Part shown: positions 36,493 to 53,893 of the stretch, one piece after another
Position numbering within the stretch: position 1 is the stretch's first letter
How the letters are laid out: each line of letters starts with the position of its first letter
Assembly (NCBI GenBank): GCA_021783995.1
Contig: JAJXTH010000001.1
Coordinates: 62,001 to 126,000, forward strand
DNA: 64,000 nucleotides
From: Pseudomonadota bacterium
GTDB taxonomy: Bacteria; Pseudomonadota; Gammaproteobacteria; Burkholderiales; Gallionellaceae
Reading direction: 5' to 3'
The notes under the pieces: generated by a model
The model's database searches: none
The model's input: the letters and a program-made list of their open reading frames with translations, nothing else
What the model was told of the DNA's origin: nothing
Made by a program: the position numbers and the translations under genes

Positions 36493-37011
36493 TTACCCCA
36501 GAATTTCGTCTACACTCTTGCCGCGCTTCGCCGCAATCTCGGAAGGGGAGCTCAAAGCCTTGAGTCCGTTCAGCGTCGCGCGTACTACGTTGTAGGGATT
36601 GCTCGAACCTATGCACTTGGCAAGAACGTCGCGCACACCCACCGCCTCGAAAACCGCACGCATCGCGCCTCCGGCAATGATGCCCGTGCCTTCGGAGGCA
36701 GGCTGCATCAGAACCTTGGCTGCACCATGCTTGCCGACTACGGTGTGATGCAAGGTGCCATTCTTCAGATTGACCTTGACCAGGTTGCGGCGGCATTCGT
36801 CCATCGCCTTCTGCACAGCAACAGGCACTTCCTTGGATTTACCCTTGCCCATCGCAACGCGACCATCTCCATCCCCAACCACCGCCAACGCGGCGAAACC
36901 CATGATGCGACCACCCTTGACCACTTTGGTTACGCGGTTAACGGCGATCATCTTTTCGATCATGCCATCGTCGCGTTCATCCTTTTGCATTTTTGCTTGC
37001 GGCTTAGCCAT
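36493..37011 (-). CDS. rpsE: 30S ribosomal protein S5
   Basis: [47 protein letters not shown]. Confidence 0.99.
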   Translation of the reverse strand: MAKPQAKMQKDERDDGMIEKMIAVNRVTKVVKGGRIMGFAALAVVGDGDGRVAMGKGKSKEVPVAVQKAMDECRRNLVKVNLKNGTLHHTVVGKHGAAKVLMQPASEGTGIIAGGAMRAVFEAVGVRDVLAKCIGSSNPYNVVRATLNGLKALSSPSEIAAKRGKSVDEILG

Positions 37012-37024
37012 TATTCGACTCCAA

Positions 37025-37381
37025 TTAGAACTTCAGACCGTGTTCGCGCGCGGCATCTGCCAACGCCTTGACACGGCCATGATAACGATTGCCCGAGCGG
37101 TCGAAAGCAACCTGCGCAATGCCCGCGTTCTTGGCCTTTTCGGCGATACGCTGACCAACGACCGCTGCAGCAGCCTTGTTTCCGCCGTTTGCGAGATCCC
37201 CTTTGACATCCGCTTCCAGGCTGGATGCACTGGCCAGGACCTTGCCGCCGCAGGCTGAAATAATCTGCGCGTAGATATGCAGATTGGTGCGATGAACCGC
37301 CAGGCGCACCACATTTTGCTCAGCGATACGAGCACGGGTTTTACGTGACCTGCGCTGACGAGATTCTTTTTTGTTCAACAT
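37025..37381 (-). CDS. rplR: 50S ribosomal protein L18
   Basis: [57 protein letters not shown]. Confidence 0.99.
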   Translation of the reverse strand: MLNKKESRQRRSRKTRARIAEQNVVRLAVHRTNLHIYAQIISACGGKVLASASSLEADVKGDLANGGNKAAAAVVGQRIAEKAKNAGIAQVAFDRSGNRYHGRVKALADAAREHGLKF

Positions 37382-37392
37382 ATCCGCCTCAT

Positions 37393-37926
37393 TTATTTCT
37401 TCTTCGTTTCTTTCATGATGACCACTTCGTCGCTGTAGCGCACGCCCTTACCCTTGTATGGCTCTGGCTCACGGAACGCGCGTATCTCTGCAGCAACCTG
37501 GCCGACTCGTTGCTTGTCAGCGCCCTTCAGCACGATTTCGGTCTGGGAAGGCGTTGCAACCTGAACACCTTCTGGCATCACATAAGCAACGGGATGCGAA
37601 TAACCCAGAGTCAGATTCAGCGTATCGCCTGCAGCCTGGGCACGGTAACCAACACCGACCAGCGTGAGCTTGCGCTCGAACCCTTGACTCACGCCGTGAA
37701 CCATATTCGCAACCAGTGCGCGCATCGTTCCAGACATCGCATCAGCCTGCTTGGAGTTGTTCGCAGCTGCGCACTTCAGCGCGTTGCCTTCTTGCACCAC
37801 CTTGACATCCGCAGTCAGCCTCTGCTTTAGGGCGCCCAAAGGGCCCTTGATCGATATTTCGTTCGCGTCCATTGCGACAACGACGCCACTTGGGACAGCG
37901 ACTGGATTTTTGGCTACTCTAGACAT
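37393..37926 (-). CDS. rplF: 50S ribosomal protein L6
   Basis: [39 protein letters not shown]. Confidence 0.99.
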   Translation of the reverse strand: MSRVAKNPVAVPSGVVVAMDANEISIKGPLGALKQRLTADVKVVQEGNALKCAAANNSKQADAMSGTMRALVANMVHGVSQGFERKLTLVGVGYRAQAAGDTLNLTLGYSHPVAYVMPEGVQVATPSQTEIVLKGADKQRVGQVAAEIRAFREPEPYKGKGVRYSDEVVIMKETKKK

Positions 37927-37936
37927 ACCTACCTCA

Positions 37937-38335
37937 CTACGCGACAACGCAGAGCACTTCGCCACCAATTCCATTGGCGCGCGCCTTGCGGTCTGTCATC
38001 AAACCCTTGGACGTCGAAACGATGGCAATGCCGAGGCCATTCATGACCTTAGGAATCTCATCGCTCCCCTTGTAAATGCGCAGCCCCGGACGACTTACGC
38101 GCTGTATCTTCTCGATGACGGGACGACCACCATAATATTTCAGGCCGATCTGCAATGTCGCTTTGTTCGCGTCACCCTTCTCGATCTTGAAACCATCCAC
38201 ATAGCCTTCATCTTTCAGAACCTCGGCGATCGCCACCTTCAGCTTCGAGGAAGGCATGGATACCGTTGCCTTTTCCGCCATTTGCGCATTGCGTATGCGC
38301 GTCAACATATCGGAGATTGGATCATTCATGCTCAT
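37937..38335 (-). CDS. rpsH: 30S ribosomal protein S8 (start may be 38329)
   Basis: [43 protein letters not shown]. Confidence 0.99.
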   Translation of the reverse strand: MSMNDPISDMLTRIRNAQMAEKATVSMPSSKLKVAIAEVLKDEGYVDGFKIEKGDANKATLQIGLKYYGGRPVIEKIQRVSRPGLRIYKGSDEIPKVMNGLGIAIVSTSKGLMTDRKARANGIGGEVLCVVA

Positions 38336-38345
38336 ATAATTGCTC

Positions 38346-38651
38346 CTACCAGCTTGCCTTTACGACGCCAGGAATCTCACCGCGCATCGCATATTCACGA
38401 ATCTTGATGCGACCCAAGCCGAACTTCCTGAAAGTTCCACGAGGGCGGCCAGTCAGAGCGCAGCGATTGCGCAAACGCACGGGACTCGAATCCCTAGGCA
38501 ACGCCTGCAGCTTAAGGCGCGCAACTGCTCGCTCCTCATCGCTCAGACTCATGTTAGAAATCACAGCATTCAGCTCTGCGCGCTTTGCAGCAAACTTCTT
38601 CACGGTATCGCGGCGCTTTTGCTCACGGTTGATCAAAGACATCTTAGCCAT
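38346..38651 (-). CDS. rpsN: 30S ribosomal protein S14
   Basis: [53 protein letters not shown]. Confidence 0.99.
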   Translation of the reverse strand: MAKMSLINREQKRRDTVKKFAAKRAELNAVISNMSLSDEERAVARLKLQALPRDSSPVRLRNRCALTGRPRGTFRKFGLGRIKIREYAMRGEIPGVVKASW

Positions 38652-38661
38652 TAGTTATCCC

Positions 38662-39201
38662 TCATTTCTTTAATGGGAGCTTGAAAGCCTGCAGCAGCGC
38701 ACGGGCCTCATCGTCGGTTTTAGCGGTAGTAGTGATCGTGATATTCATGCCACGCACTGCATCGATTTTTTCATATTCGATTTCAGGAAATATGATCTGC
38801 TCCTTGACGCCCATGTTGTAGTTGCCACGCCCATCGAAAGACTTACCCGAAATGCCGCGAAAGTCACGTATGCGAGGGATGGCGACCGTGATCAGCCTGT
38901 CCAGAAACTCGTACATGCGCTCCTTGCGCAGAGTGACCTTGCAACCAACAGGATAACCTTCGCGTATCTTGAAGCCAGCGATGGATTTTTTGGACAGAGT
39001 TACCACGGGCTTTTGGCCAGCTATCTTCTGCATGTCACCCACCGCAAAGTCCATCACCTTCTTGTCGGCAACTGCCTCACCGACACCCATATTGAGAGTG
39101 ATCTTCTCGATGCGCGGCACTTCCATTACGGACTTGTAGCCAAACTGAACCATGAGGTCCTTAGCGATCTTGTCCTTGTAAATTTCATACAAACGAGCCA
39201 T
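38662..39201 (-). CDS. rplE: 50S ribosomal protein L5
   Basis: [44 protein letters not shown]. Confidence 0.99.
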   Translation of the reverse strand: MARLYEIYKDKIAKDLMVQFGYKSVMEVPRIEKITLNMGVGEAVADKKVMDFAVGDMQKIAGQKPVVTLSKKSIAGFKIREGYPVGCKVTLRKERMYEFLDRLITVAIPRIRDFRGISGKSFDGRGNYNMGVKEQIIFPEIEYEKIDAVRGMNITITTTAKTDDEARALLQAFKLPLKK

Positions 39202-39212
39202 GCTCATACCCC

Positions 39213-39527
39213 TTAAGCGTCAACAACTTCGCCGGTGGATTTGAACACGCGAACGCGACGTCCATCTTCCAGCGTCTTAAACCCGACTCGAGAACCCTTG
39301 CTGTCCGCAGCGTTGTACAGCGCTACATTCGACACATGAATCCTGGACTCTTGCTCCACTATGCCACCGGACAATCCCTTTACCGGATTGGGTTTCTGGT
39401 GCTTCTTGACCTTGTTGACGCCAGACACCAGCAGATAATCACCAAGGACGCTCAGCACGTTGCCGCGAACTCCCTTGTCTCTGCCAGAGATCACGATCAC
39501 GTCGTCGTTCTTTCTAATCTTACGCAT
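39213..39527 (-). CDS. rplX: 50S ribosomal protein L24
   Basis: [48 protein letters not shown]. Confidence 0.99.
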   Translation of the reverse strand: MRKIRKNDDVIVISGRDKGVRGNVLSVLGDYLLVSGVNKVKKHQKPNPVKGLSGGIVEQESRIHVSNVALYNAADSKGSRVGFKTLEDGRRVRVFKSTGEVVDA

Positions 39528-39553
39528 GTTTACCTCGAATAAATCCGTTAATG

Positions 39554-39922
39554 CTAGAGCACTTCTGGCGCAAGCGAAACGATCTTCATGAATTTTTCGG
39601 TGCGCAGCTCACGCGTAACCGGCCCGAAAATACGAGTTCCTATCGGCTCCAGCTTCGCATTGAGCAGAACGGCGGCATTGCCATCGAACTTGATCAGCGA
39701 ACCATCAGTGCGGCGCACGCCTTTTGCCGTACGCACGACAACCGCGTTGTAAACCTCGCCCTTTTTAACACGACCGCGCGGGGCCGCATCACGTATGCTA
39801 ACCTTGATCACATCACCCACCGAGGCGTAGCGTCGCTTCGAACCACCCAGCACCTTGATGCACATGACGGAGCGCGCACCCGTGTTGTCAGCAACATCTA
39901 AAACAGACTGCATTTGTATCAT
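39554..39922 (-). CDS. rplN: 50S ribosomal protein L14
   Basis: [43 protein letters not shown]. Confidence 0.99.
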   Translation of the reverse strand: MIQMQSVLDVADNTGARSVMCIKVLGGSKRRYASVGDVIKVSIRDAAPRGRVKKGEVYNAVVVRTAKGVRRTDGSLIKFDGNAAVLLNAKLEPIGTRIFGPVTRELRTEKFMKIVSLAPEVL

Positions 39923-40015
39923 TATTTAATCTCCAACTTTTTCCGCTTGCAGCGGCCAGTTTTGGAACCCGTTCGGGTTAAGGTCGCCGCAAGCGGCGAT
40001 GCAACGAAGCCGCGT

Positions 40016-40043
40016 ATTATATGCAAACCACAGAAGTTTGCAA
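40016..40043 (-). promoter_or_regulatory. Sigma70-type promoter in rpsQ-rplN spacer (spc operon promoter)
   Basis: Minus strand TTGCAA (40043-40038), 16-nt spacer, TATAAT (40021-40016). Confidence 0.75.
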
Positions 40044-40064
40044 GCAAAAAATTTTTTTAACCGG

Positions 40065-40310
40065 TTATGCAGGCTTGGCAACACGCCAGGCTTTGGTCTT
40101 CGCGATAGGACGGCACTCTTCTATCGTAACTACGTCACCGGTATGGCACTCATTGTTCTCATCGTGTGCATGATATTTTTTCGACACGCGTATGATCTTG
40201 CCCAGCAGCGGATGCTTGACCTTGCGTTCGACCAGAACGGTAACCGTCTTGTCCATCTTGTCGCTGACTACAGTACCGATCAGAGTACGCTTGAGTTTGG
40301 CTTCGCTCAT
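40065..40310 (-). CDS. rpsQ: 30S ribosomal protein S17
   Basis: [44 protein letters not shown]. Confidence 0.99.
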   Translation of the reverse strand: MSEAKLKRTLIGTVVSDKMDKTVTVLVERKVKHPLLGKIIRVSKKYHAHDENNECHTGDVVTIEECRPIAKTKAWRVAKPA

Positions 40311-40501
40311 GACTGTGATTCCTTTTGCTTCATAACTGTTTTGATGCGCGCGATATCGCGGCGCACCTTGCGCATCTCGCTAGTCTTGGTCAGTTGCTGC
40401 GTTGCAACCTGCATGCGCAGACCGAACTGTGCCTTGGTCATCGCAAGAAGTTCCTGCTGCAAATCCGACATCGACTTCTGCTTGAGTTCACTCGCTTTCA
40501 T
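40307..40501 (-). CDS. rpmC: 50S ribosomal protein L29
   Basis: [37 protein letters not shown]. Confidence 0.98.
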   Translation of the reverse strand: MKASELKQKSMSDLQQELLAMTKAQFGLRMQVATQQLTKTSEMRKVRRDIARIKTVMKQKESQS

Positions 40502-40503
40502 GA

Positions 40504-40920
40504 TCATTCACCTACCTGTCTAACGACAAAAACGGTCGCAAGCGGAAGCTTTGCAGATGCCAGCCTGAACGCTTCGCGCGCCAAAGATTCATCAACGCCA
40601 TCCATCTCGTAAAGCATCTTTCCAGGCTGGATTTCAGCGACATAATATTCCGGGCTGCCCTTGCCGTTACCCATGCGGACTTCAGCAGGCTTTTTGGAAA
40701 TCGGCTTGTCCGGAAAAACGCGTATCCAGATGCGGCCACCGCGCTTGATATGACGCGTCATAGCACGGCGGGCAGCTTCTATTTGGCGCGCAGTCAGACG
40801 GCCGCGATCAACCGACTTGAGTCCGAACTCACCGAAACTCACCTTGTTGCCGCGAGTTGCAATACCGGTATTGCGACCCTTATGTTCCTTGCGGTATTTT
40901 CTTCTAGCTGGCTGTAGCAT
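40504..40920 (-). CDS. rplP: 50S ribosomal protein L16
   Basis: [36 protein letters not shown]. Confidence 0.99.
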   Translation of the reverse strand: MLQPARRKYRKEHKGRNTGIATRGNKVSFGEFGLKSVDRGRLTARQIEAARRAMTRHIKRGGRIWIRVFPDKPISKKPAEVRMGNGKGSPEYYVAEIQPGKMLYEMDGVDESLAREAFRLASAKLPLATVFVVRQVGE

Positions 40921-41611
40921 GCTTAGCTCCTGGCTTCTTTACTTTCTTTTCGGGTTCTGCCGCCGCAGGCGCAACCGCCTCCTGGCCCGCATCACCCTTG
41001 AACACCCATACCTTCACGCCTATGATGCCGTAAGTCGTCTTGGCTTCCGAGGTGCCGTAATCGATATCAGCGCGCAGCGTATGCAACGGCACACGGCCTT
41101 CTCGATACCATTCCGTACGCGCAATCTCGATGCCATTCAAACGTCCGGAACTCATGATCTTGATGCCCAGCGCGCCAAGACGCATCGCGTTCTGCATGGA
41201 ACGCTTCATCGCACGACGGAACATGATGCGTTTCTCGAGCTGCGCCGTGATGTTGTCTGCGATCAGTTGCGCATCGATCTCGGGTTTTCTGACCTCCTCG
41301 ATTGCCAGGTCTACAGACTGCAGGCCCATTCGCTTTCTGAGTTCGGCGCGCAGCAATTCAATGTCCTCGCCTTTTTTACCGATCACCATGCCAGGACGCG
41401 CCGTATAGATCGTGACCTTTGCACTCTTGGCCGGGCGTTCGATGATGATCTTGGAAACCATCGAAGATGCAAGTTTTTTCTTCAGATAGTCGCGAACCTG
41501 GATATCCTTGAGCAGCATGTCCGAAAAATTGGAGCTGGTTGCAAACCATCTGGAATCCCAGTTCTTGCGTACGCTTAACCTAAAACCGGTTGGGTGAATT
41601 TTCTGTCCCAT
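40904..41611 (-). CDS. rpsC: 30S ribosomal protein S3
   Basis: [31 protein letters not shown] domain [16 protein letters not shown]. Confidence 0.99.
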   Translation of the reverse strand: MGQKIHPTGFRLSVRKNWDSRWFATSSNFSDMLLKDIQVRDYLKKKLASSMVSKIIIERPAKSAKVTIYTARPGMVIGKKGEDIELLRAELRKRMGLQSVDLAIEEVRKPEIDAQLIADNITAQLEKRIMFRRAMKRSMQNAMRLGALGIKIMSSGRLNGIEIARTEWYREGRVPLHTLRADIDYGTSEAKTTYGIIGVKVWVFKGDAGQEAVAPAAAEPEKKVKKPGAKHATAS

Positions 41612-41620
41612 AATCTATCC

Positions 41621-41956
41621 TCAGCTCCCGACGCCAATTGTGATGTGGCAAGTCTGCTTCTCTATCCTGTTGCCACGCCCCTTGGCGCGAGCCATGAAAC
41701 GCTTCAAGGAAGTCGCCTTGTCAACGTAGATAACCTTGACCTTCAACTCGTCGATATCCGCACCGTCGTTATGCTCGGCATTGGCGATCGCTGAATCGAG
41801 TGCCTTCTTGATGATGCCAGCACCCTTCTTCGGGCTGAACGCAAGGATGTTCAGCGCCTGCGCGACCGGAAGACCGCGGATCTGGTCTGCGACCAGCCTG
41901 CCCTTCTGCGCGGACAGATGTATGTTTTTTGCAACTGCTTTCGTAATAGTCATCAT
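41621..41956 (-). CDS. rplV: 50S ribosomal protein L22
   Basis: [43 protein letters not shown]. Confidence 0.99.
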   Translation of the reverse strand: MMTITKAVAKNIHLSAQKGRLVADQIRGLPVAQALNILAFSPKKGAGIIKKALDSAIANAEHNDGADIDELKVKVIYVDKATSLKRFMARAKGRGNRIEKQTCHITIGVGS

Positions 41957-41962
41957 AGCCCC

Positions 41963-42241
41963 TTATTTCTTCACAGCCTTCTTGTCGGCAGCATGACCCT
42001 TGAAGGTGCGAGTCAGGGAAAATTCACCCAACTTGTGCCCAACCATGTTTTCGGAAATGTACACGGGGATATGCTGCTTGCCATTGTGCACAGCGATCGT
42101 CAGTCCGACGAACTCGGGCAGCACAGTAGAACGGCGTGACCATGTCTTCACCGGACGCTTGTCACTCGTTGCGCGAACGGCTTCCACCTTCTTCAGCAGA
42201 TGCGCATCGACAAATGGACCCTTTTTGATGGAACGTGCCAT
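41963..42241 (-). CDS. rpsS: 30S ribosomal protein S19
   Basis: [54 protein letters not shown]. Confidence 0.99.
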   Translation of the reverse strand: MARSIKKGPFVDAHLLKKVEAVRATSDKRPVKTWSRRSTVLPEFVGLTIAVHNGKQHIPVYISENMVGHKLGEFSLTRTFKGHAADKKAVKK

Positions 42242-42253
42242 GTTAATTACCCC

Positions 42254-43081
42254 TTAAGCCTTAAAACGACGACGAACGATCATGTTGTCCGTGCGCTTGT
42301 TTCGACGTGTACGGAAACCCTTGGCAGGAACACCCCAGGGACTGACTGGATGACGGCCCGCCGCAGTCTTGCCTTCACCGCCGCCATGCGGATGGTCGAT
42401 CGGATTCATCACAACACCACGAACGGTGGGACGAACACCGCGCCAGCGCATCGCGCCCGCCTTGCCAATTGAACGCAAACTGTGCTCGGAATTGCCAACT
42501 TCGCCCAGGGTCGCCTTGCAATCGATGTGCACCTTCCGTATTTCGCCGGAGCGCAGTCGCAGCTGAGCATAGCTGCCCTCGCGCGCCAGGAGCTGTACGG
42601 AAGTACCTGCGGAACGCGCAAGCTGCGCACCCTTGCCAGGCAGCATCTCTATGCAATGTATCGTCGAGCCGACAGGAATGTTGCGCAGCGGAAGCGCATT
42701 GCCTGCCTTGATCGGCGCCTCGGGTCCGCTGATCAACGCAGAACCCGCAGATATACCCTTGGGAGCGATGATGTAACGACGCTCACCGTCCACATACAGG
42801 AGCAACGCGATATTTGCGCTGCGATTTGGGTCATATTCCAGACGCTCAACCACACAGGGAATGCCATCCTTGTTACGCCTGAAGTCGATCACGCGATAAT
42901 GATGCTTGTGACCACCACCTTTGTGGCGCGTCGTGATGTGTCCATTGTTGTTGCGGCCCGCCGTCTTGGTCTGTTTTTCAACCAGCGACGCAACTGGCTT
43001 GCCCTTGTGCAGTTCGGGATTCACAACACGGAGCATGCCGCGTTGTCCCGGAGTTGTAGGTTTGAGTTTAATCAATGCCAT
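42254..43081 (-). CDS. rplB: 50S ribosomal protein L2
   Basis: [46 protein letters not shown]. Confidence 0.99.
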   Translation of the reverse strand: MALIKLKPTTPGQRGMLRVVNPELHKGKPVASLVEKQTKTAGRNNNGHITTRHKGGGHKHHYRVIDFRRNKDGIPCVVERLEYDPNRSANIALLLYVDGERRYIIAPKGISAGSALISGPEAPIKAGNALPLRNIPVGSTIHCIEMLPGKGAQLARSAGTSVQLLAREGSYAQLRLRSGEIRKVHIDCKATLGEVGNSEHSLRSIGKAGAMRWRGVRPTVRGVVMNPIDHPHGGGEGKTAAGRHPVSPWGVPAKGFRTRRNKRTDNMIVRRRFKA

Positions 43082-43086
43082 GATGA

Positions 43087-43404
43087 TTATCCTTGCTCGC
43101 CGACAGCGAAGTTGATTTCCTGACCGGAAGCAAGACATACATAGGCCTTCTTCCAGTGGTTGCGACGACCGACGAAACGGCCTGCGCGCTTGACCTTGCC
43201 TTTCACGAACGCGACCTGAACGCTGTCAACTTTTACCTTGAACATCAGCTCTACTGCCGCCTTGATTTCAGGCTTGGTTGCATCCGTCGCGACCTTGAAG
43301 ATGACCTGCTCGTGCTTGTCGGCGACATAAGTTGCTTTTTCGGAGATCTGGGGCGCGATCAGCACCCTCATCAAACGCTCCTGATTGTATGCGGGTGCAC
43401 TCAT
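43087..43404 (-). CDS. rplW: 50S ribosomal protein L23
   Basis: [43 protein letters not shown]. Confidence 0.99.
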   Translation of the reverse strand: MSAPAYNQERLMRVLIAPQISEKATYVADKHEQVIFKVATDATKPEIKAAVELMFKVKVDSVQVAFVKGKVKRAGRFVGRRNHWKKAYVCLASGQEINFAVGEQG

Positions 43405-44027
43405 GCGAAGATCTCCTCAATTTTTGCGACAGCAGCGCGCGTCACCACCACATTCGGATAGCGAATCAGGCTGACAGGATCCGCCTGATGAGCCTCGAGC
43501 ACCAGCACGTTGGGCAGGTTGCGCGAAGACAGATACAGGTTTTCGTCCAGATTGTCAGTGATGATCAGCAAACGATCAGAACCCAATCCCAGACCCTTGA
43601 TCTTCTCGACCAGCATCTTGGTCTTCGGCGCAGCAACCGTCAGCTCGTCGACCACGGTCAGACGATTTTCGGATACAAGCTTGGAAAGAATGACCGCGAC
43701 ACCAGCGCGATACATTTTTCGGTTGACCTTGTGCGTATAGTTTTCTTCCCCGGTGTTCGGAAAAATCTTTCCGCCTCCGCGCCACAGCGGGCTGCTTGCC
43801 ATACCAGCGCGAGCACGGCCAGTGCCCTTCTGCGCAAATGGCTTGCGGGTACTCTTTGCTATTTCGCTGCGACCCTTCTGCTTGCTGTTTGCAGCACGCG
43901 CATTGGCCTGATATGCAACGACCAGCTGATGCACCAGATCTTCGTTATAGCCGCGACCAAACACCGCATCGGACGCCTGGATGTTGGCGGATGCAACACC
44001 CTTATCATTGATGACTTTCAATTCCAT
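43401..44027 (-). CDS. rplD: 50S ribosomal protein L4
   Basis: [51 protein letters not shown]. Confidence 0.99.
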   Translation of the reverse strand: MELKVINDKGVASANIQASDAVFGRGYNEDLVHQLVVAYQANARAANSKQKGRSEIAKSTRKPFAQKGTGRARAGMASSPLWRGGGKIFPNTGEENYTHKVNRKMYRAGVAVILSKLVSENRLTVVDELTVAAPKTKMLVEKIKGLGLGSDRLLIITDNLDENLYLSSRNLPNVLVLEAHQADPVSLIRYPNVVVTRAAVAKIEEIFA

Positions 44028-44671
44028 TATGCACCTGCCTTCACTGCGGGACGCACGATTACGTTGCTGTTGGTTGCACCTGGAACGGCACCCTTGACCA
44101 GCAGCAACTGACGCGCCGCATCCACACGCACGATCTCGAGATTCTGAACGGTACGCTGCACATCACCCAGATGGCCCGTCATGCGCTTGCCGGGAAACAC
44201 GCGACCTGGATCCTGCGCCATACCGATGGAGCCGGGAACGTTGTGCGATTTGGAATTGCCGTGAGTCGCCCTGCCCGAACCGAAGTGATAGCGCTTGATG
44301 GTACCCGCATAACCCTTACCCTTGGTTGTGCCCGTGACATCCACCAACTGCCCTACCTGAAAGATTTCAACGCTTACCGTTGAACCCGCCTTGAGGTCTC
44401 CCATCTGCTCAGCAGAAACGGTGAATTCCTTGAGTTTGCTGCCCGCCTCGACACCAGCCTTGGCGAAGTGTCCTGCAGCAGCCTTGTTGACGCGGGTTGC
44501 TCGACGCACGCCATGCGCGAGCTGCACCGCATTGTATCCGTCAGTATCTACGGATTTAACCTGAGTGATACGATTGTTGGACACTTCCAGCACAGTCACC
44601 GGCAACGACGATCCGTCTTCGGCAAATACGCGGGTCATGCCAATCTTGCGACCGACAAGTCCTAAGCTCAT
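44027..44671 (-). CDS. rplC: 50S ribosomal protein L3
   Basis: [63 protein letters not shown]. Confidence 0.99.
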   Translation of the reverse strand: MSLGLVGRKIGMTRVFAEDGSSLPVTVLEVSNNRITQVKSVDTDGYNAVQLAHGVRRATRVNKAAAGHFAKAGVEAGSKLKEFTVSAEQMGDLKAGSTVSVEIFQVGQLVDVTGTTKGKGYAGTIKRYHFGSGRATHGNSKSHNVPGSIGMAQDPGRVFPGKRMTGHLGDVQRTVQNLEIVRVDAARQLLLVKGAVPGATNSNVIVRPAVKAGA

Positions 44672-44731
44672 TTTAAATTTCCTCTTGTTAAGGGGCCAAC
44701 TACAATTGGTTGACCGATTATTTTGCTACTG

Positions 44732-45043
44732 TTACTGCAACTTGATTTCAACATCCACACCCGCTGGCAGATCCAGCTTCATCAGCGCATCGACAGTCTT
44801 GTCGGTTGGATCGACAATGTCCATCAAACGCAGGTGCGTACGAATTTCAAATTGGTCACGCGAAGTCTTGTTCACGTGCGGCGAGCGCAATACGTCGAAA
44901 CGCTCGATCTTGGTAGGCAGGGGAACCGGCCCGTTGACCACAGCGCCTGTGCGCTTAGCCGTTTCAACTATCCTGGCAGCCGATTGATCTATCAGTCGAT
45001 AATCGAAGGCTTTCAGGCGTATGCGAATTTTTTGACTTTGCAT
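44732..45043 (-). CDS. rpsJ: 30S ribosomal protein S10
   Basis: [34 protein letters not shown]. Confidence 0.99.
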   Translation of the reverse strand: MQSQKIRIRLKAFDYRLIDQSAARIVETAKRTGAVVNGPVPLPTKIERFDVLRSPHVNKTSRDQFEIRTHLRLMDIVDPTDKTVDALMKLDLPAGVDVEIKLQ

Positions 45044-45107
45044 AATCTTCTCTTGTGCGGCCATGCCGCTTAATTAAAGAACAAACCCCGCAAATGCGAG
45101 GGGGCGC

Positions 45108-45136
45108 ATTGTATGCGCACTTAACAAAACTTGCAA
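45108..45136 (-). promoter_or_regulatory. Sigma70-type promoter upstream of rpsJ (S10 operon promoter)
   Basis: Minus strand TTGCAA (45136-45131), 17-nt spacer, TACAAT (45113-45108). Confidence 0.75.
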
Positions 45137-45148
45137 CTAAAAATTTGT

Positions 45149-45194
45149 GAAGAGGGAAAAGAGAAGGTCAAAACCCCTTCCTCCTCCCCCCTTC
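45149..45194 (-). terminator. Long polypurine/polypyrimidine hairpin after tufA (terminator-like)
   Basis: Minus strand GAAGGGGGGAGGAGGAAGG-ggttttga-CCTTCTCTTTTCCCTCTTC then ACAAATTTTTAG; 18 of 19 positions pair allowing G-U. Confidence 0.65.
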
Positions 45195-45209
45195 GCCCTT
45201 CTCGTCCCT

Positions 45210-46400
<1,191 letters not shown>

Positions 46401-46439
46401 GATTTGCCTCTATCTTGATTAAATTTCCTAGCCGAACGA

Positions 46440-48533
<2,094 letters not shown>

Positions 48534-48564
48534 GATAGATACCTAACTATGTCGGTTAAACTGC

Positions 48565-49035
48565 TTAGAAACGGAAATGCGAGAACGCCTTGTTGGCCTC
48601 CGCCATGCGATGGACTTCTTCGCGCTTCTTCACGGCGCCGCCGCGACCTTCGGACGCATCGATCAGCTCGCCCGCCAGACGCATACCCATGGATTTTTCG
48701 CCGCGCTTGCGCGACGCGTCGCGCAGCCAGCGCATGGACAAGGCCATGCGGCGCGAGGGACGCACCTCGACCGGAACCTGGTAGTTCGCGCCGCCCACGC
48801 GGCGACTCTTCACTTCGACCTGAGGCTTGGCATTGTTCAGTGCCTGATTGAAAATCTCGATCGCGTCCTTGCCGGTCTTCTTGCCAATCTGCTCAAGAGC
48901 GCCGTAAAGGATGCGCTCGGCAACCGACTTCTTGCCGGATGTCATCAGCACATTGACGAATTTCGACAGATCCTGATTGCCGAATTTCGGATCCGGCAAC
49001 ACTTCACGTTTGGGCACTTCTCTGCGTCTTGGCAT
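48565..49035 (-). CDS. rpsG: 30S ribosomal protein S7
   Basis: [42 protein letters not shown]. Confidence 0.99.
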   Translation of the reverse strand: MPRRREVPKREVLPDPKFGNQDLSKFVNVLMTSGKKSVAERILYGALEQIGKKTGKDAIEIFNQALNNAKPQVEVKSRRVGGANYQVPVEVRPSRRMALSMRWLRDASRKRGEKSMGMRLAGELIDASEGRGGAVKKREEVHRMAEANKAFSHFRF

Positions 49036-49076
49036 ATCAACCTCGAATAAAATACTTGAATTTAAAAATCACCGGA

Positions 49077-49451
49077 TTATTTCTTGGGGCGTTTGGTACC
49101 GTACTTGGAACGCGCCTGCTTGCGGTCCTTGACACCCGCCGTATCCAGGCTGCCGCGCACCATGTGATAGCGCACACCAGGCAAGTCCTTCACGCGACCG
49201 CCGCGCAGCAGAACAACCGAGTGCTCCTGCAGGTTGTGGCCTTCGCCACCGATATAGCTGATCACCTCGAAACCATTGGTCAGGCGAACCTTGGCCACCT
49301 TACGCAACGCAGAGTTAGGCTTCTTTGGTGTTGTGGTATACACGCGCGTGCACACTCCGCGCTTCTGCGGCGAACTGCCCAGCGCTGGCACTTTGCTCTT
49401 TTCTACGATTGCGACACGCGGTTTGCGGATCAACTGATTAATGGTTGGCAT
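49077..49451 (-). CDS. rpsL: 30S ribosomal protein S12
   Basis: [60 protein letters not shown]. Confidence 0.99.
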   Translation of the reverse strand: MPTINQLIRKPRVAIVEKSKVPALGSSPQKRGVCTRVYTTTPKKPNSALRKVAKVRLTNGFEVISYIGGEGHNLQEHSVVLLRGGRVKDLPGVRYHMVRGSLDTAGVKDRKQARSKYGTKRPKK

Positions 49452-49484
49452 CGTCTACACTTCCTAAAGTGATTTCTAAATTCC

Positions 49485-49539
49485 GTTAAAAAAACAAATA
49501 GTTGCCGTCGCAACAAGCCATCATAACCCGCTGCGACGG
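49485..49539 (-). terminator. Probable terminator between rpoC and rpsL
   Basis: Minus strand CCGTCGCA-(19-nt loop)-TGCGACGG-CAACTATTTGTTTTTTT; 8-bp stem with downstream T-run. Confidence 0.55.
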
Positions 49540-49556
49540 AAAAAAGGTTGCAGATT

Positions 49557-53789
<4,233 letters not shown>

Positions 53790-53804
53790 GTGTAACTCCT
53801 TATT

Positions 53805-53892
53805 CAGATAACAGATGTCAGATATTTTTTGACACCGCACAGCAGACCTTATTCTGTTTTCTGCCTGTGCCGTGGCTGTCTTCTGTCATCTG
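53805..53892 (-). repeat. Heptad-phased inverted repeat / long hairpin filling rpoB-rpoC spacer
   Basis: Left arm CAGATAA-CAGATGT-CAGATAT; right arm TATTCTG-TTTTCTG-cctgtgcc-GTGGCTG-TCTTCTG-TCATCTG. Outer arms pair 15/17; inner arms CACGGCACAGGCAGA / TCTGCTGTGCGGTG nearly complementary. Confidence 0.75.
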
Positions 53893-53893
53893 A

